Positions 22,889-30,121 of a stretch of 38,502 bases of DNA are shown here, one piece after another. This DNA is from Crocinitomix sp. (GTDB lineage: Bacteria > Bacteroidota > Bacteroidia > Flavobacteriales_D > Crocinitomicaceae), in assembly GCA_030836155.1 (NCBI GenBank), contig JAURQI010000090.1, positions 1 to 38,502 on the forward strand, in the 5' to 3' direction. The notes under the pieces are model-generated. The model saw only the letters and a list, made by a program, of their open reading frames with translations, was not told the DNA's origin and did no database searches. The translations under genes and the position numbers were made by a program. Every line of letters starts with the position of its first letter. Position 1 is the first letter of the stretch.

Positions 22889-23947
22889 ATGGCTACAGTA
22901 CACGAGGAAGTTCAGGATTATTATGGTAAACAATTGGAAAAATCGGAAGATTTAAAAACCAATGCCTGTTGTACGATTGCTCCCCCGCCACAGCATATTC
23001 GCAAAGCGTTAGCAGAGGTTCACGATGAAGTACAAGCCAAATATTACGGCTGTGGATTGACGATACCAGATCATGTAGAAGGGTTGAGAATTTTAGATCT
23101 AGGATCAGGGAGTGGAAGAGATTGTTATATTGCGAGTAAACTCGTTGGTGAAGCGGGATATGTGGTGGGTGTAGATATGACGGATGAGCAATTGGATGTA
23201 GCGAATAAGTATGTCGATTATCATACCGAAAAGTTTGGCTATCAAAAACCGAACGTGACCTTTTTAAAAGGGAATAATGAAGCGCTAGATGAATTAAATC
23301 TTGAGCCAAATTCTTTTGACGTGATCATTTCTAACTGCGTCATTAATCTCGCAACAGATAAATTAAAAGTGTTGCGTGATGCTTATGCTTTATTAAAACC
23401 GGGAGGGGAGATGTACTTTTCTGATGTTTATTCAGATCGTCGAATTCCGAAAAAATTGCAAGAAGACAGGGTGTTATGGGGAGAATGTTTAAGTGGTGCT
23501 TTATATTGGAATGATTTTTTGAGTTATTCAAAAGCAGCTGGATTTACCGATCCTCGTGCTGTGGAAAATAAACCTATCACCATTGAGAATATTGAGGTAG
23601 AAGAACGGGTAGGACCAATCCAGTTTTATTCCGTTACTTATCGCTTATTTAAGCTCGAGGGGTTAGAGTCAGACTGCGAAGACTATGGTCAAGCTGTGGC
23701 CTATAAAGGTGGTATAACAGGTGCTGATTTTGCATTTGATTTAGACGATCATCATCATTTCCCAAAAGGTAAAATCATGACCGTATGCGGCAATACGTAT
23801 CGCATGCTAAATGATACACGCTTTAAAGCGTATTTTGATTTTTATGGTACTTGGGATACCCATTATGGGATATTTGAAGGTTGTGGAGGAGCTATGCCTT
23901 TTGATGCTGGTTCCGATAGCGATAACGTTGCCGGCTCTTGCTGCTAA
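22889..23947 (+). CDS. arsM: Arsenite S-adenosylmethionine methyltransferase
   Basis: The 352-residue protein should methylate arsenite to volatile or exportable methylarsenicals. The SAM-binding Rossmann motif is ILDLGSGSGRDCYIASKL. The arsenic-binding cysteines line up with those of characterised ArsM: Cys27 (with Cys28 beside it), Cys55 in YYGCGL, Cys150 in ISNCVINL and Cys200 in LWGECLSGAL. The last two are 50 residues apart, as in the algal enzyme. A C-terminal domain ends in GSCC, also common in the family. There is no arsR, arsB or arsC nearby. It follows the S41 gene by 46 bases and faces the Na/Pi cotransporter across a shared terminator; phosphate transporters are the usual entry route of arsenate. 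Confidence 0.9.
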   Translation: MATVHEEVQDYYGKQLEKSEDLKTNACCTIAPPPQHIRKALAEVHDEVQAKYYGCGLTIPDHVEGLRILDLGSGSGRDCYIASKLVGEAGYVVGVDMTDEQLDVANKYVDYHTEKFGYQKPNVTFLKGNNEALDELNLEPNSFDVIISNCVINLATDKLKVLRDAYALLKPGGEMYFSDVYSDRRIPKKLQEDRVLWGECLSGALYWNDFLSYSKAAGFTDPRAVENKPITIENIEVEERVGPIQFYSVTYRLFKLEGLESDCEDYGQAVAYKGGITGADFAFDLDDHHHFPKGKIMTVCGNTYRMLNDTRFKAYFDFYGTWDTHYGIFEGCGGAMPFDAGSDSDNVAGSCC

Positions 23948-23967
23948 ATCTAAATTACTAGATAAAT

Positions 23968-24003
23968 AAATCCCGCTATTAGCTTATGCCAATAGCGGGA
24001 TTT
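23968..24003. terminator. Bidirectional terminator between arsM and the Na/Pi cotransporter gene
   Basis: AAATCCCGCTATT (23968-23980) and AATAGCGGGATTT (23991-24003) form a perfect 13-bp stem with a 10-base loop, flanked by A- and T-rich tracts on both sides. It can end both convergent transcripts. Confidence 0.88.
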
Positions 24004-24021
24004 ATATTTTAAACATATCGT

Positions 24022-26427
24022 TTAGATTCTTCCAGTAATCGCTTCGGTAACGTTGATGATATGATCACCAACTTTCTCACATGACGAGAATAAGTTGTTG
24101 AATGTCATACCACTTTCCATGTTAAAATCTGAGCTTTTCAAGTTCTCAAGATGTTCTTCTCGCATCTCATCGCGCTTTTTATTGATTGCGTTTTCGGCTG
24201 CTTTTGCCGAATCAATCGTTACAGCTTCCCACTCTGCATTTAAATTATCGACCATGACTGCAAATGCTTTATCAACCAACTCAAACATTTCGGTTAAACT
24301 TGTTCTTTGCTCAGGAGAGAACCAAATTTTATGCTCTTCTTTTCGCTCGATAGCCTTTGATATTTGATAGAAGATATCACCAATGCGCTCCAAATCGTTT
24401 ACAATGCTATTCATTGCTCTAACTCGCTCTGCGGTTGACTCAGACATTTCGCCTTCAGAAACCTTTGCTAAATAAGAAGCCACTTCTACTTCCACCCGAT
24501 CCGTAATCTCTTCGTATTTTTCTATTTTCTCGTGGAGCTTATTCTTTTTCTTTTTGTTTTGTTCCGTCAATAAATCTTGAGTAAACCCGGACATTCGGCT
24601 AGTGATTTCGCCAAATTTAGCAACCTCCTTTTTAGCTTCAAAGATCGACATTTCCGGAGTGCCCATCATGCCTGAACCGATATAATCCAGATGGAACTCT
24701 TCATCTGCTCCTCCTCTTGATTTGACAGTCTTTTCAGCAATTCTTACCAGCCAAGGCACAAAAGGAAGTAATAGTAATACGTTGATGGTATTAAATGATG
24801 AGTGAAAGATTGCTAAAGCTAAGTTTGCTGATCCCCCGTCGCTGTATGGATCTCCTTCAATGAATAACGCTATCCCTTTAAGAATGAAAGGGAAGAGTAA
24901 AATCGCCCATGCTACACCGATAATGTTAAATAGCGAGTGTATGCGAGCAGATCGTTTTGCGTGCACATTACCGATTAATGAAGCCAATTCTGCTGTAATC
25001 GTAGTACCAATATTTTCACCCAAAATCATAGCAGAAGCCACTTCAAATGGAATAACACCCCCTGCAACCATCGTCATCGTCAATGCCATTGCAGCCGATG
25101 ATGACTGAATTACAACTGTTACTAAAGCCCCAAGGAAAACGAACATTAAGGGACCATACCATACATCTTTAAAGTCAATGAAAAACTGAACAATCGAAGA
25201 ATCAGTGCCTAATGATGGTACAGCGTCTTTCAATGCTCCTAATCCCATAAATAAAAGGGCAAATCCAATGATGACGCTCGCCCAAGTTTTCGCTTTCCCT
25301 TTTGTAAAGAACAATAATGGTGCTCCAAAAGCAATGAAAATGTATGCGTAAGAAGATAAACTTACTTTGAATCCGAAGATCAAGATTAACCAAGCCGTTA
25401 ATGTCGTACCAATATTGGCACCCATCATTACACCTGCTGATTGTCTTAATGTAAGTAGTCCTGCATTTACAAAACTTACAGTCATCACGGTAGTTACCGA
25501 AGACGATTGAACAATTGATGTGATTCCGAATCCTGTCAACACACCTGAAACACGATTTGATGTAATTGACCCTAACATATTTCTTAGACGAGATCCGGCA
25601 GCTTTTTGAAGACCTTCACTCATAATCTTCATACCAAAGATAAACATACCTAAGGCTCCGATTAGAACTAAAAACCTAAAAATACCCCATGCACGTTCGG
25701 TTTCGAATTTCCCTTTTTTGGACCAGATTGTTTTATTATCAAGGTTCAAACCAATTTTATAAACATACTTCTCTCCACCAACAAGCTCATCAATTTTCTT
25801 TTTAACCTTGTTGATTGGAATGTCTTCTTCAACTATCCATGGAGATTTTTCTGGAAATTTCTTGTTCTGTTTTTCTCCAATCTTTGTGTTGTATTTGAGT
25901 GAGTAACTTGCTTCAGGATAAACAGAGAGAATTTTGTTAATCTGATCTAACTCGATTGCCCACATAAACTCAACAGCCTCTTCTTTACCTTTTGCAGAAT
26001 TATTCTTAAAGATGGATTCAGAATAAGTGTTAAAATGAAGCGTGCCTTCGGTAATGTTTTCGCCGTTCGAAAAAGCACATGCAAATACTGTGTTTTCTGA
26101 TAAGTTGCTTATAGTTATTTCAGTTTTGTCGGCATGGATTGTTATTGTCTTCCAATCATCTGTTCCTACTTCACAATAATTAAAAGTAGTTGCTTTTCCG
26201 TCCAGTGATTCCCAAGAAATCGTTGATTTACCCGTTTCAAACGGCTTTAAGGTCAATGAATCAACATCGTTTTCAAAACTGTATTCAAATCCAGCAGGTG
26301 TAATAAGCGTTGGTACGCTTAAGACAGCAGTGCTTGTATCTATAACTTCGTTGTTAACTTCTTGCTGAGCACTCATCGAGGTTATAGTGATGCTTAGCAG
26401 GCTGAGAATACCTATAATTTTTTTCAT
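24022..26427 (-). CDS. Na/Pi cotransporter (NptA/PNaS family) with exported N-terminal extension and PhoU-like C-terminus
   Basis: From the ATG at 26427 the protein has 801 residues. A signal peptide (MKKIIGILSLLSITITSMSAQ) leads a roughly 230-residue soluble region containing a fibronectin-III-like stretch (STISWESL to NTVFACAFSNGE). The membrane core follows, beginning near residue 250 (FLVLIGALGMFIFGMKIM), with the two inverted repeats marked by GITSIVQSSSVTTVMTVSF and ALVTVVIQSSSAAMALTM and by GANIGTTLTA and GENIGTTITAE. The last 200 residues are a PhoU-like helical domain. It should import phosphate driven by sodium. The longer track start (26466) lies upstream of the -7 element (26450-26457) and is rejected. 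Divergent from the porin; candidate Pho-box half-sites lie upstream. Confidence 0.9.
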   Translation of the reverse strand: MKKIIGILSLLSITITSMSAQQEVNNEVIDTSTAVLSVPTLITPAGFEYSFENDVDSLTLKPFETGKSTISWESLDGKATTFNYCEVGTDDWKTITIHADKTEITISNLSENTVFACAFSNGENITEGTLHFNTYSESIFKNNSAKGKEEAVEFMWAIELDQINKILSVYPEASYSLKYNTKIGEKQNKKFPEKSPWIVEEDIPINKVKKKIDELVGGEKYVYKIGLNLDNKTIWSKKGKFETERAWGIFRFLVLIGALGMFIFGMKIMSEGLQKAAGSRLRNMLGSITSNRVSGVLTGFGITSIVQSSSVTTVMTVSFVNAGLLTLRQSAGVMMGANIGTTLTAWLILIFGFKVSLSSYAYIFIAFGAPLLFFTKGKAKTWASVIIGFALLFMGLGALKDAVPSLGTDSSIVQFFIDFKDVWYGPLMFVFLGALVTVVIQSSSAAMALTMTMVAGGVIPFEVASAMILGENIGTTITAELASLIGNVHAKRSARIHSLFNIIGVAWAILLFPFILKGIALFIEGDPYSDGGSANLALAIFHSSFNTINVLLLLPFVPWLVRIAEKTVKSRGGADEEFHLDYIGSGMMGTPEMSIFEAKKEVAKFGEITSRMSGFTQDLLTEQNKKKKNKLHEKIEKYEEITDRVEVEVASYLAKVSEGEMSESTAERVRAMNSIVNDLERIGDIFYQISKAIERKEEHKIWFSPEQRTSLTEMFELVDKAFAVMVDNLNAEWEAVTIDSAKAAENAINKKRDEMREEHLENLKSSDFNMESGMTFNNLFSSCEKVGDHIINVTEAITGRI

Positions 26428-26449
26428 TTTAATATGTAAAGAATTTGGG

Positions 26450-26457
26450 CAAAAGTA
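26450..26457 (-). promoter_or_regulatory. -7 promoter element of the Na/Pi cotransporter gene (TACTTTTG)
   Basis: Exact TAnnTTTG match on the minus strand. Initiation near 26446 gives a leader of about 19 nucleotides to the ATG at 26427. No TTG is found at -33, as expected for an activator-dependent promoter. Confidence 0.55.
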
Positions 26458-26483
26458 GGTTTTCATTCCAGTATGGATTCGGT

Positions 26484-26505
26484 TTCAATGTTAAGGTTAT
26501 GTTAA
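26484..26505 (-). promoter_or_regulatory. Weak two-unit 11-bp repeat upstream of the Na/Pi cotransporter gene
   Basis: On the minus strand TTAACATAACC is followed directly by TTAACATTGAA, so two TTAACAT cores are 11 bp apart. They end 26 bases before the -7 element. Similar in core and period to the stronger arrays before the porin and TonB receptor; a regulator site is inferred. Confidence 0.35.
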
Positions 26506-26602
26506 AAAAATAGGGTTAAAAATTATTTCATCCTGGATAACGAACTGTTTATTCATTTGTCTAAACCCTTATTTATATTGGTTTTGCATGACTGTGAAAT
26601 GC

Positions 26603-26646
26603 CTAATGTTAAAGTTAAGAAAAGGTTAAGTATAAGTTATGTATAT
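26603..26646 (+). promoter_or_regulatory. 11-bp-phased GTTAAG array upstream of the porin gene (candidate Pho box)
   Basis: GTTAAGAAAAG, GTTAAGTATAA and GTTATGTATAT are three adjoining 11-mers (26614-26646), preceded by a poorer in-phase unit CTAATGTTAAA. The block ends 22 bases before the porin -7 candidate, so it covers the -33 position. PhoB-family regulators bind tandem 11-bp units placed just upstream of the core promoter, which is the basis for the proposed function. Confidence 0.5.
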
Positions 26647-26738
26647 AAATTATATGTTAATTAAATATAATCTTTGTCCTCAAAAATCAACAATCAAACA
26701 TGATTATCGCTCAATAGAGTTGAAAAAAACAATCTCCT

Positions 26739-27980
26739 ATGAATAAGATCATTTCTCTAGTCGTAATTGCGTTTTCATTGAACACAGCAATGGGGCAGAT
26801 CAGTACGGATAGCTTTGGTAAAGGCATAAATGTAATTGGTAAAGATTCATCTTACACAATGAAGTTTGGTGTTCGTTTTCAGTCACTTTACATGGCTGAT
26901 TGGAATGTACGGGATGATGATTTCCAATACGTTGAAGATTTATCTTCGAATTTTTTGATCCGTAGATCACGATTTAAATTTAATGGATATGCCTTTACAC
27001 CAAAATTGAAATATAAAATGGAGTTCGGTCTGACAAATAGAGACATAGGTGGGGGAATTGATGCCGAGCATAATTTTGCTCCAAGATTTATTCTAGATGC
27101 ATTTATTGATTGGAATTTCTTTGGAAATTTTTCGATTAAGGCCGGTCAGGCTAAGTTGCCTGGCAATAGAGAGCGAGTGATCTCCTCGGGGAACATGCAA
27201 CTTGTAGATCGATCACGATTGAATAGTCGTTATAATATTGATCGTGATATGGGTGTTCAACTTAAGCATCATTTTACATTAGGAAGTCAGTTCTTAGTAA
27301 GAGAGGTTGTAGCTTTTACGCAAGGAGAGGGGAGAAATATAACAGCAAATAATATCGGTGGATATGACTATACATTCAGATTGGAAATGTTACCTTTTGG
27401 AAAGTTTCAGAAAAAGGGAGATTATGTAGCTTCTGCTATTTACCGCGAAGAAAAACCCAAATTAGCCCTTGGTTTTACCTATGACATCAACGAGCGAGCA
27501 CCTCGAGAACGAGGACAGAACGGTAGTTTTATATACAATGAGGATGGATCACATGCACAAGGCAAAACGTTGAACACCATTTTTGCAGATCTAATGTTTA
27601 AGTACAAAGGATTAAACATTATGATCGAGTATGCAAACAAAATGGTGGATGGAGATGATCCTAATGTTTATGACAAGGATGATGAGTCAATCGTAGTTGG
27701 TACGTACTACGTTGGAACAGGTATTAATGCGCAAGCAGGATGGATGTTTAAAAACAATGTTGAATTGACCGGGAGATACACGCAGATAACTCCTCAAGTA
27801 GGTGTAAGCAACAACGAAACGGAATACACGCTTGGACTTTCGAAGTTCTTTGTAGGACATAAATTGAAGGTTCAAACAGATATTAGCTATCGTCAAAGAG
27901 GGTTTGCAGGTGATATTACGCCGAACGCTGGTAGAGATGATAAGTTGTATTATCGCCTTCAATTCGATATCCATTTTTAA
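26739..27980 (+). CDS. Outer-membrane porin, Porin_O_P (OprP-like) family
   Basis: The 413-residue protein has a signal peptide (MNKIISLVVIAFSLNTAMGQ) and the beta-barrel pattern of phosphate-selective porins O and P, e.g. FLIRRSRFKFNGYAFTP, YKMEFGL, FSIKAGQAKLPGNRER and the terminal YYRLQFDIHF with the closing aromatic. The KLPGNRERV loop matches the region preceding the constriction in the family. It should let anions such as phosphate cross the outer membrane. It is divergent from the Na/Pi cotransporter, making a two-membrane phosphate route plausible, and has the 11-bp repeat array immediately upstream. Substrate selectivity is inferred from family and context; some family members take polyphosphate or are not phosphate-specific. 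Confidence 0.87.
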   Translation: MNKIISLVVIAFSLNTAMGQISTDSFGKGINVIGKDSSYTMKFGVRFQSLYMADWNVRDDDFQYVEDLSSNFLIRRSRFKFNGYAFTPKLKYKMEFGLTNRDIGGGIDAEHNFAPRFILDAFIDWNFFGNFSIKAGQAKLPGNRERVISSGNMQLVDRSRLNSRYNIDRDMGVQLKHHFTLGSQFLVREVVAFTQGEGRNITANNIGGYDYTFRLEMLPFGKFQKKGDYVASAIYREEKPKLALGFTYDINERAPRERGQNGSFIYNEDGSHAQGKTLNTIFADLMFKYKGLNIMIEYANKMVDGDDPNVYDKDDESIVVGTYYVGTGINAQAGWMFKNNVELTGRYTQITPQVGVSNNETEYTLGLSKFFVGHKLKVQTDISYRQRGFAGDITPNAGRDDKLYYRLQFDIHF

Positions 27981-28022
27981 ATAGAAATTAACGTTAGTTT
28001 AACCAATGTTATAAATCTTCCC

Positions 28023-28057
28023 TATAATTTTGTAGTATGATATAATTTGTAGTATGA
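28023..28057 (+). repeat. Tandem duplication of promoter and start-codon region of chrA
   Basis: TATAATTTTGTAGTATGA (28023-28040) is followed at once by TATAATTTGTAGTATGA (28041-28057), identical but for one T. The first copy holds an exact -7 (TAATTTTG, 28025-28032) and an ATG that runs into TAA after two codons; the second copy's ATG (28054) opens the transporter gene. Confidence 0.9.
28025..28032 (+). promoter_or_regulatory. -7 promoter element of the ChrA-like gene (TAATTTTG)
   Basis: Exact TAnnTTTG match in the first copy of the tandem duplication; the second copy lost one T and no longer fits. Initiation would be near 28036. Confidence 0.5.
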
Positions 28058-29196
28058 CACAAAGGGAAAAACTGATTGAAGTAGCGTCTGTATTTTTTAA
28101 ACTAGGTTGTTTTGCCTTTGGAGGCCCTGCAGCTCACATTGCTATGATGGAGGAAGAGGTAGTAACCAAAAGAAAGTGGATGGATCGCCAGCACTTTCTG
28201 GATCTAATGGGAGCTACCAATCTAATTCCAGGACCTAATTCTACTGAAATGACGATGCATTGTGGACATGAACGAGCGGGAATTCCAGGTCTTTTCATAG
28301 CTGGAATATGTTTCATTTTTCCAGCTGTATTTGTAACAGGTACATTAGCCTATCTCTACATCACTTATGGTCAATTACCGGATGTCGCAGGTTTTGTCTA
28401 TGGGATCAAGCCGGCAGTGTTAGCAATTATAGCTTCGGCCATCTATAAGTTGGGAAAAAAAGCACTTAAAAATGCTGAATTAGGAGCCTTGGGAGTGCTT
28501 GTTATCGTTGCTTGTTATTATGGTGTAAATGAAATCGTTGCACTATTGGCTGCTGGTTTGCTTAGTGTATTATATTATCAGTTGAAGAATAAGTTTACTG
28601 CTAAGTCTGATACAAATGTTAAATCAATCATACCCCTGTTACTTGCTCAAGCACCGGTAATTTCGAAGATAAGTTTGTCATCATGGACTGTTTTTTGGAC
28701 CTTTCTAAAGGTAGGATCGGTATTATATGGTAGTGGATATGTTTTATTCGCATATCTCGACGCAGAATTGGTGGGAAGAGGATGGTTGACAAGGACAGAA
28801 TTGATAGATGCAATTGCAGTAGGTCAATTCACCCCAGGTCCTGTGCTTTCAACTGCTACTTTTATTGGGTACCAATTAACGGGGTTCTGGGGTGCAATTG
28901 CGGCAACAGCAGGTATTTTCCTGCCATCTTTTCTATTTGTTTGGATATTAAACCCACTAATTCCAAAAATGAGAAAATCTGCCTTGCTCAGAAATTTTTT
29001 GGACGCTGTAAATATTGCTGCTCTTGGAGTTATGTTATTTGTACTGTATCAAATGGGATATGAAACATTGAATGACTGGAAAACAATATTGATAGCAGGA
29101 CTTTCTTTCTTCGTTGTCTTCGTACTTAAGAAGACAAATCCAATCTGGATTATTCTGGGTGGAGGTATCTTGGGGTATTTTCTACTCCCATTGTAA
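28054..29196 (+). CDS. chrA: Chromate transporter (CHR family, two-domain)
   Basis: The 380-residue inner-membrane protein has two homologous halves, each with the CHR motifs. N-half: FFKLGCFAFGGPAAHIAMME and NLIPGPNSTEMTMHCGH. C-half: FLKVGSVLYGSGYVLFAYLD and VGQFTPGPVLSTATFIGYQL. About ten hydrophobic segments are visible. Known members export chromate driven by the proton gradient, and some respond to sulfate. Its place between a phosphate-type porin and a PhoB-type regulator suggests an oxyanion other than chromate could be relevant, but nothing in the sequence proves it. The start (28054) is in the second copy of a short tandem duplication. Confidence 0.87.
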   Translation: MTQREKLIEVASVFFKLGCFAFGGPAAHIAMMEEEVVTKRKWMDRQHFLDLMGATNLIPGPNSTEMTMHCGHERAGIPGLFIAGICFIFPAVFVTGTLAYLYITYGQLPDVAGFVYGIKPAVLAIIASAIYKLGKKALKNAELGALGVLVIVACYYGVNEIVALLAAGLLSVLYYQLKNKFTAKSDTNVKSIIPLLLAQAPVISKISLSSWTVFWTFLKVGSVLYGSGYVLFAYLDAELVGRGWLTRTELIDAIAVGQFTPGPVLSTATFIGYQLTGFWGAIAATAGIFLPSFLFVWILNPLIPKMRKSALLRNFLDAVNIAALGVMLFVLYQMGYETLNDWKTILIAGLSFFVVFVLKKTNPIWIILGGGILGYFLLPL

Positions 29197-29310
29197 GTAC
29201 TGTTTTGTCTCTCTTTACGTGTTTCCATGCTAGGCTTTTTTTAGCACCCTCTGAAGATTATCGAATTGTTAACTCAAAATGTTAGTAGGTCATTCTAGCT
29301 AATAAATCAT

Positions 29311-29318
29311 TATTTTTG
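29311..29318 (+). promoter_or_regulatory. -7 promoter element of the first response regulator gene (TATTTTTG)
   Basis: Exact TAnnTTTG match 17 bases before the ATG at 29336; leader about 13 nucleotides. I see no in-phase 11-bp repeats here, unlike the second regulator. Confidence 0.6.
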
Positions 29319-29335
29319 TTTAAAACCATAAATCA

Positions 29336-30016
29336 ATGAGTCATTCAATTCTTGTAATCGATGATGAACAGGATATTCGGATCCTGATCAGGTATAATCT
29401 TGAAAAGGAAGGGTATATGGTTGCCGAAGCTGAAAACGGAATGGAGGGAATTGAATTGGCTAAAAAAAACATTCCAGATCTTATTTTATTGGATGTGATG
29501 ATGCCCGGATTGGATGGTATCGCGACATGTGAAAAATTAAGAGATATTCCAGCGCTTCAGAATACAATGGTTTGTTTTTTAACGGCTCGAGGAGAAGATT
29601 ATTCTCAAATTGCGGGATTTGATGCAGGTGCTGACGATTATATCACCAAACCAATAAAACCGAAATTATTGGTTAGTCGGATAGCGGCGGTATTGAGACG
29701 TCAAAATAAATTAGCTACAAAGAAACAAGATCAATTAGAAGCTAAGCAATCAATAGTGGTAGATAGAGAGCGCTATTTAATTTCGAAAGATGGTCAGGAG
29801 ATGATATTACCGCGAAAGGAATTTGAATTACTTGCGCTCCTTATGTCTAAGCCTGGAAAAGTATTCCATCGCGATGCGATTATGAGTAGTGTATGGGGCA
29901 CAGACGTTGTTGTAGGTGACCGAACAATTGATGTTCACATTCGAAAATTAAGAGAAAAAATTGGGGACAAACATATTGTTACCGTGAAAGGGGTAGGATA
30001 TAAATTTCAGACGTAG
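29336..30016 (+). CDS. Response regulator, OmpR/PhoB family (first copy)
   Basis: The 226-residue protein has a receiver domain (1-120) with the acidic pocket Asp9/Asp10, phosphoacceptor Asp53 in LILLDVMMPG, Thr in FLTARGED and Lys in DDYITKPIKP. A winged-helix DNA-binding domain follows (about 128-226) with LPRKEFELLALLMSKPGKVFHR and the recognition region GDRTIDVHIRKLREKIG. The pattern is close to PhoB. No histidine kinase gene follows; a perfect-palindrome terminator lies 50 bases downstream. The receiver shares the unusual string ARGEDYSQ-x-AG with the second regulator at 34901, indicating paralogy. PhoB identity is inferred from neighbours (phosphate porin, Na/Pi transporter). Confidence 0.9.
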   Translation: MSHSILVIDDEQDIRILIRYNLEKEGYMVAEAENGMEGIELAKKNIPDLILLDVMMPGLDGIATCEKLRDIPALQNTMVCFLTARGEDYSQIAGFDAGADDYITKPIKPKLLVSRIAAVLRRQNKLATKKQDQLEAKQSIVVDRERYLISKDGQEMILPRKEFELLALLMSKPGKVFHRDAIMSSVWGTDVVVGDRTIDVHIRKLREKIGDKHIVTVKGVGYKFQT

Positions 30017-30067
30017 TTTTTCGAAAAAAAATAAGCAAAAGAATAAAGATTTTAATAGTTTAAACAT

Positions 30068-30099
30068 AAAAAGGGTTCGTTGATCAACGAACCCTTTTT
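30068..30099. terminator. Bidirectional terminator between the first response regulator and lipoprotein genes
   Basis: AAAAAGGGTTCGTTGA followed immediately by its exact reverse complement, a 32-base perfect palindrome with A/T tails, located between two convergent genes. Confidence 0.92.
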
Positions 30100-30121
30100 A
30101 TTTCGAAAAGTTGTATTTGGA

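Larger units (their letters stand above)
26428..26738. promoter_or_regulatory. 311-base divergent control region between Na/Pi cotransporter and porin genes
   Basis: No gene is visible here. It holds a minus-strand -7 element for the cotransporter, two 11-bp-spaced GTTAA sites near it (26490, 26501), an AT-rich middle, and a three-to-four-unit 11-bp repeat block (26603-26646) before a near-consensus -7 (AATCTTTG, 26669-26676) for the porin. Confidence 0.6.

Noticed and set aside
26581-26680. Origin-like AT-rich repeat region
   Set aside because: The repeats are GTTAA units in 11-bp phase beside a promoter, not DnaA-box-like TTATCCACA sequences.
28054-29196. Metal-resistance mobile island (chrA plus arsM)
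   Set aside because: No transposase, integrase, flanking repeats or tRNA, and base composition looks uniform with neighbours.
29197-29300. Terminator after chrA (TGCTA...TAGCA)
   Set aside because: Only five base pairs and the T tract is in the loop rather than after the stem.
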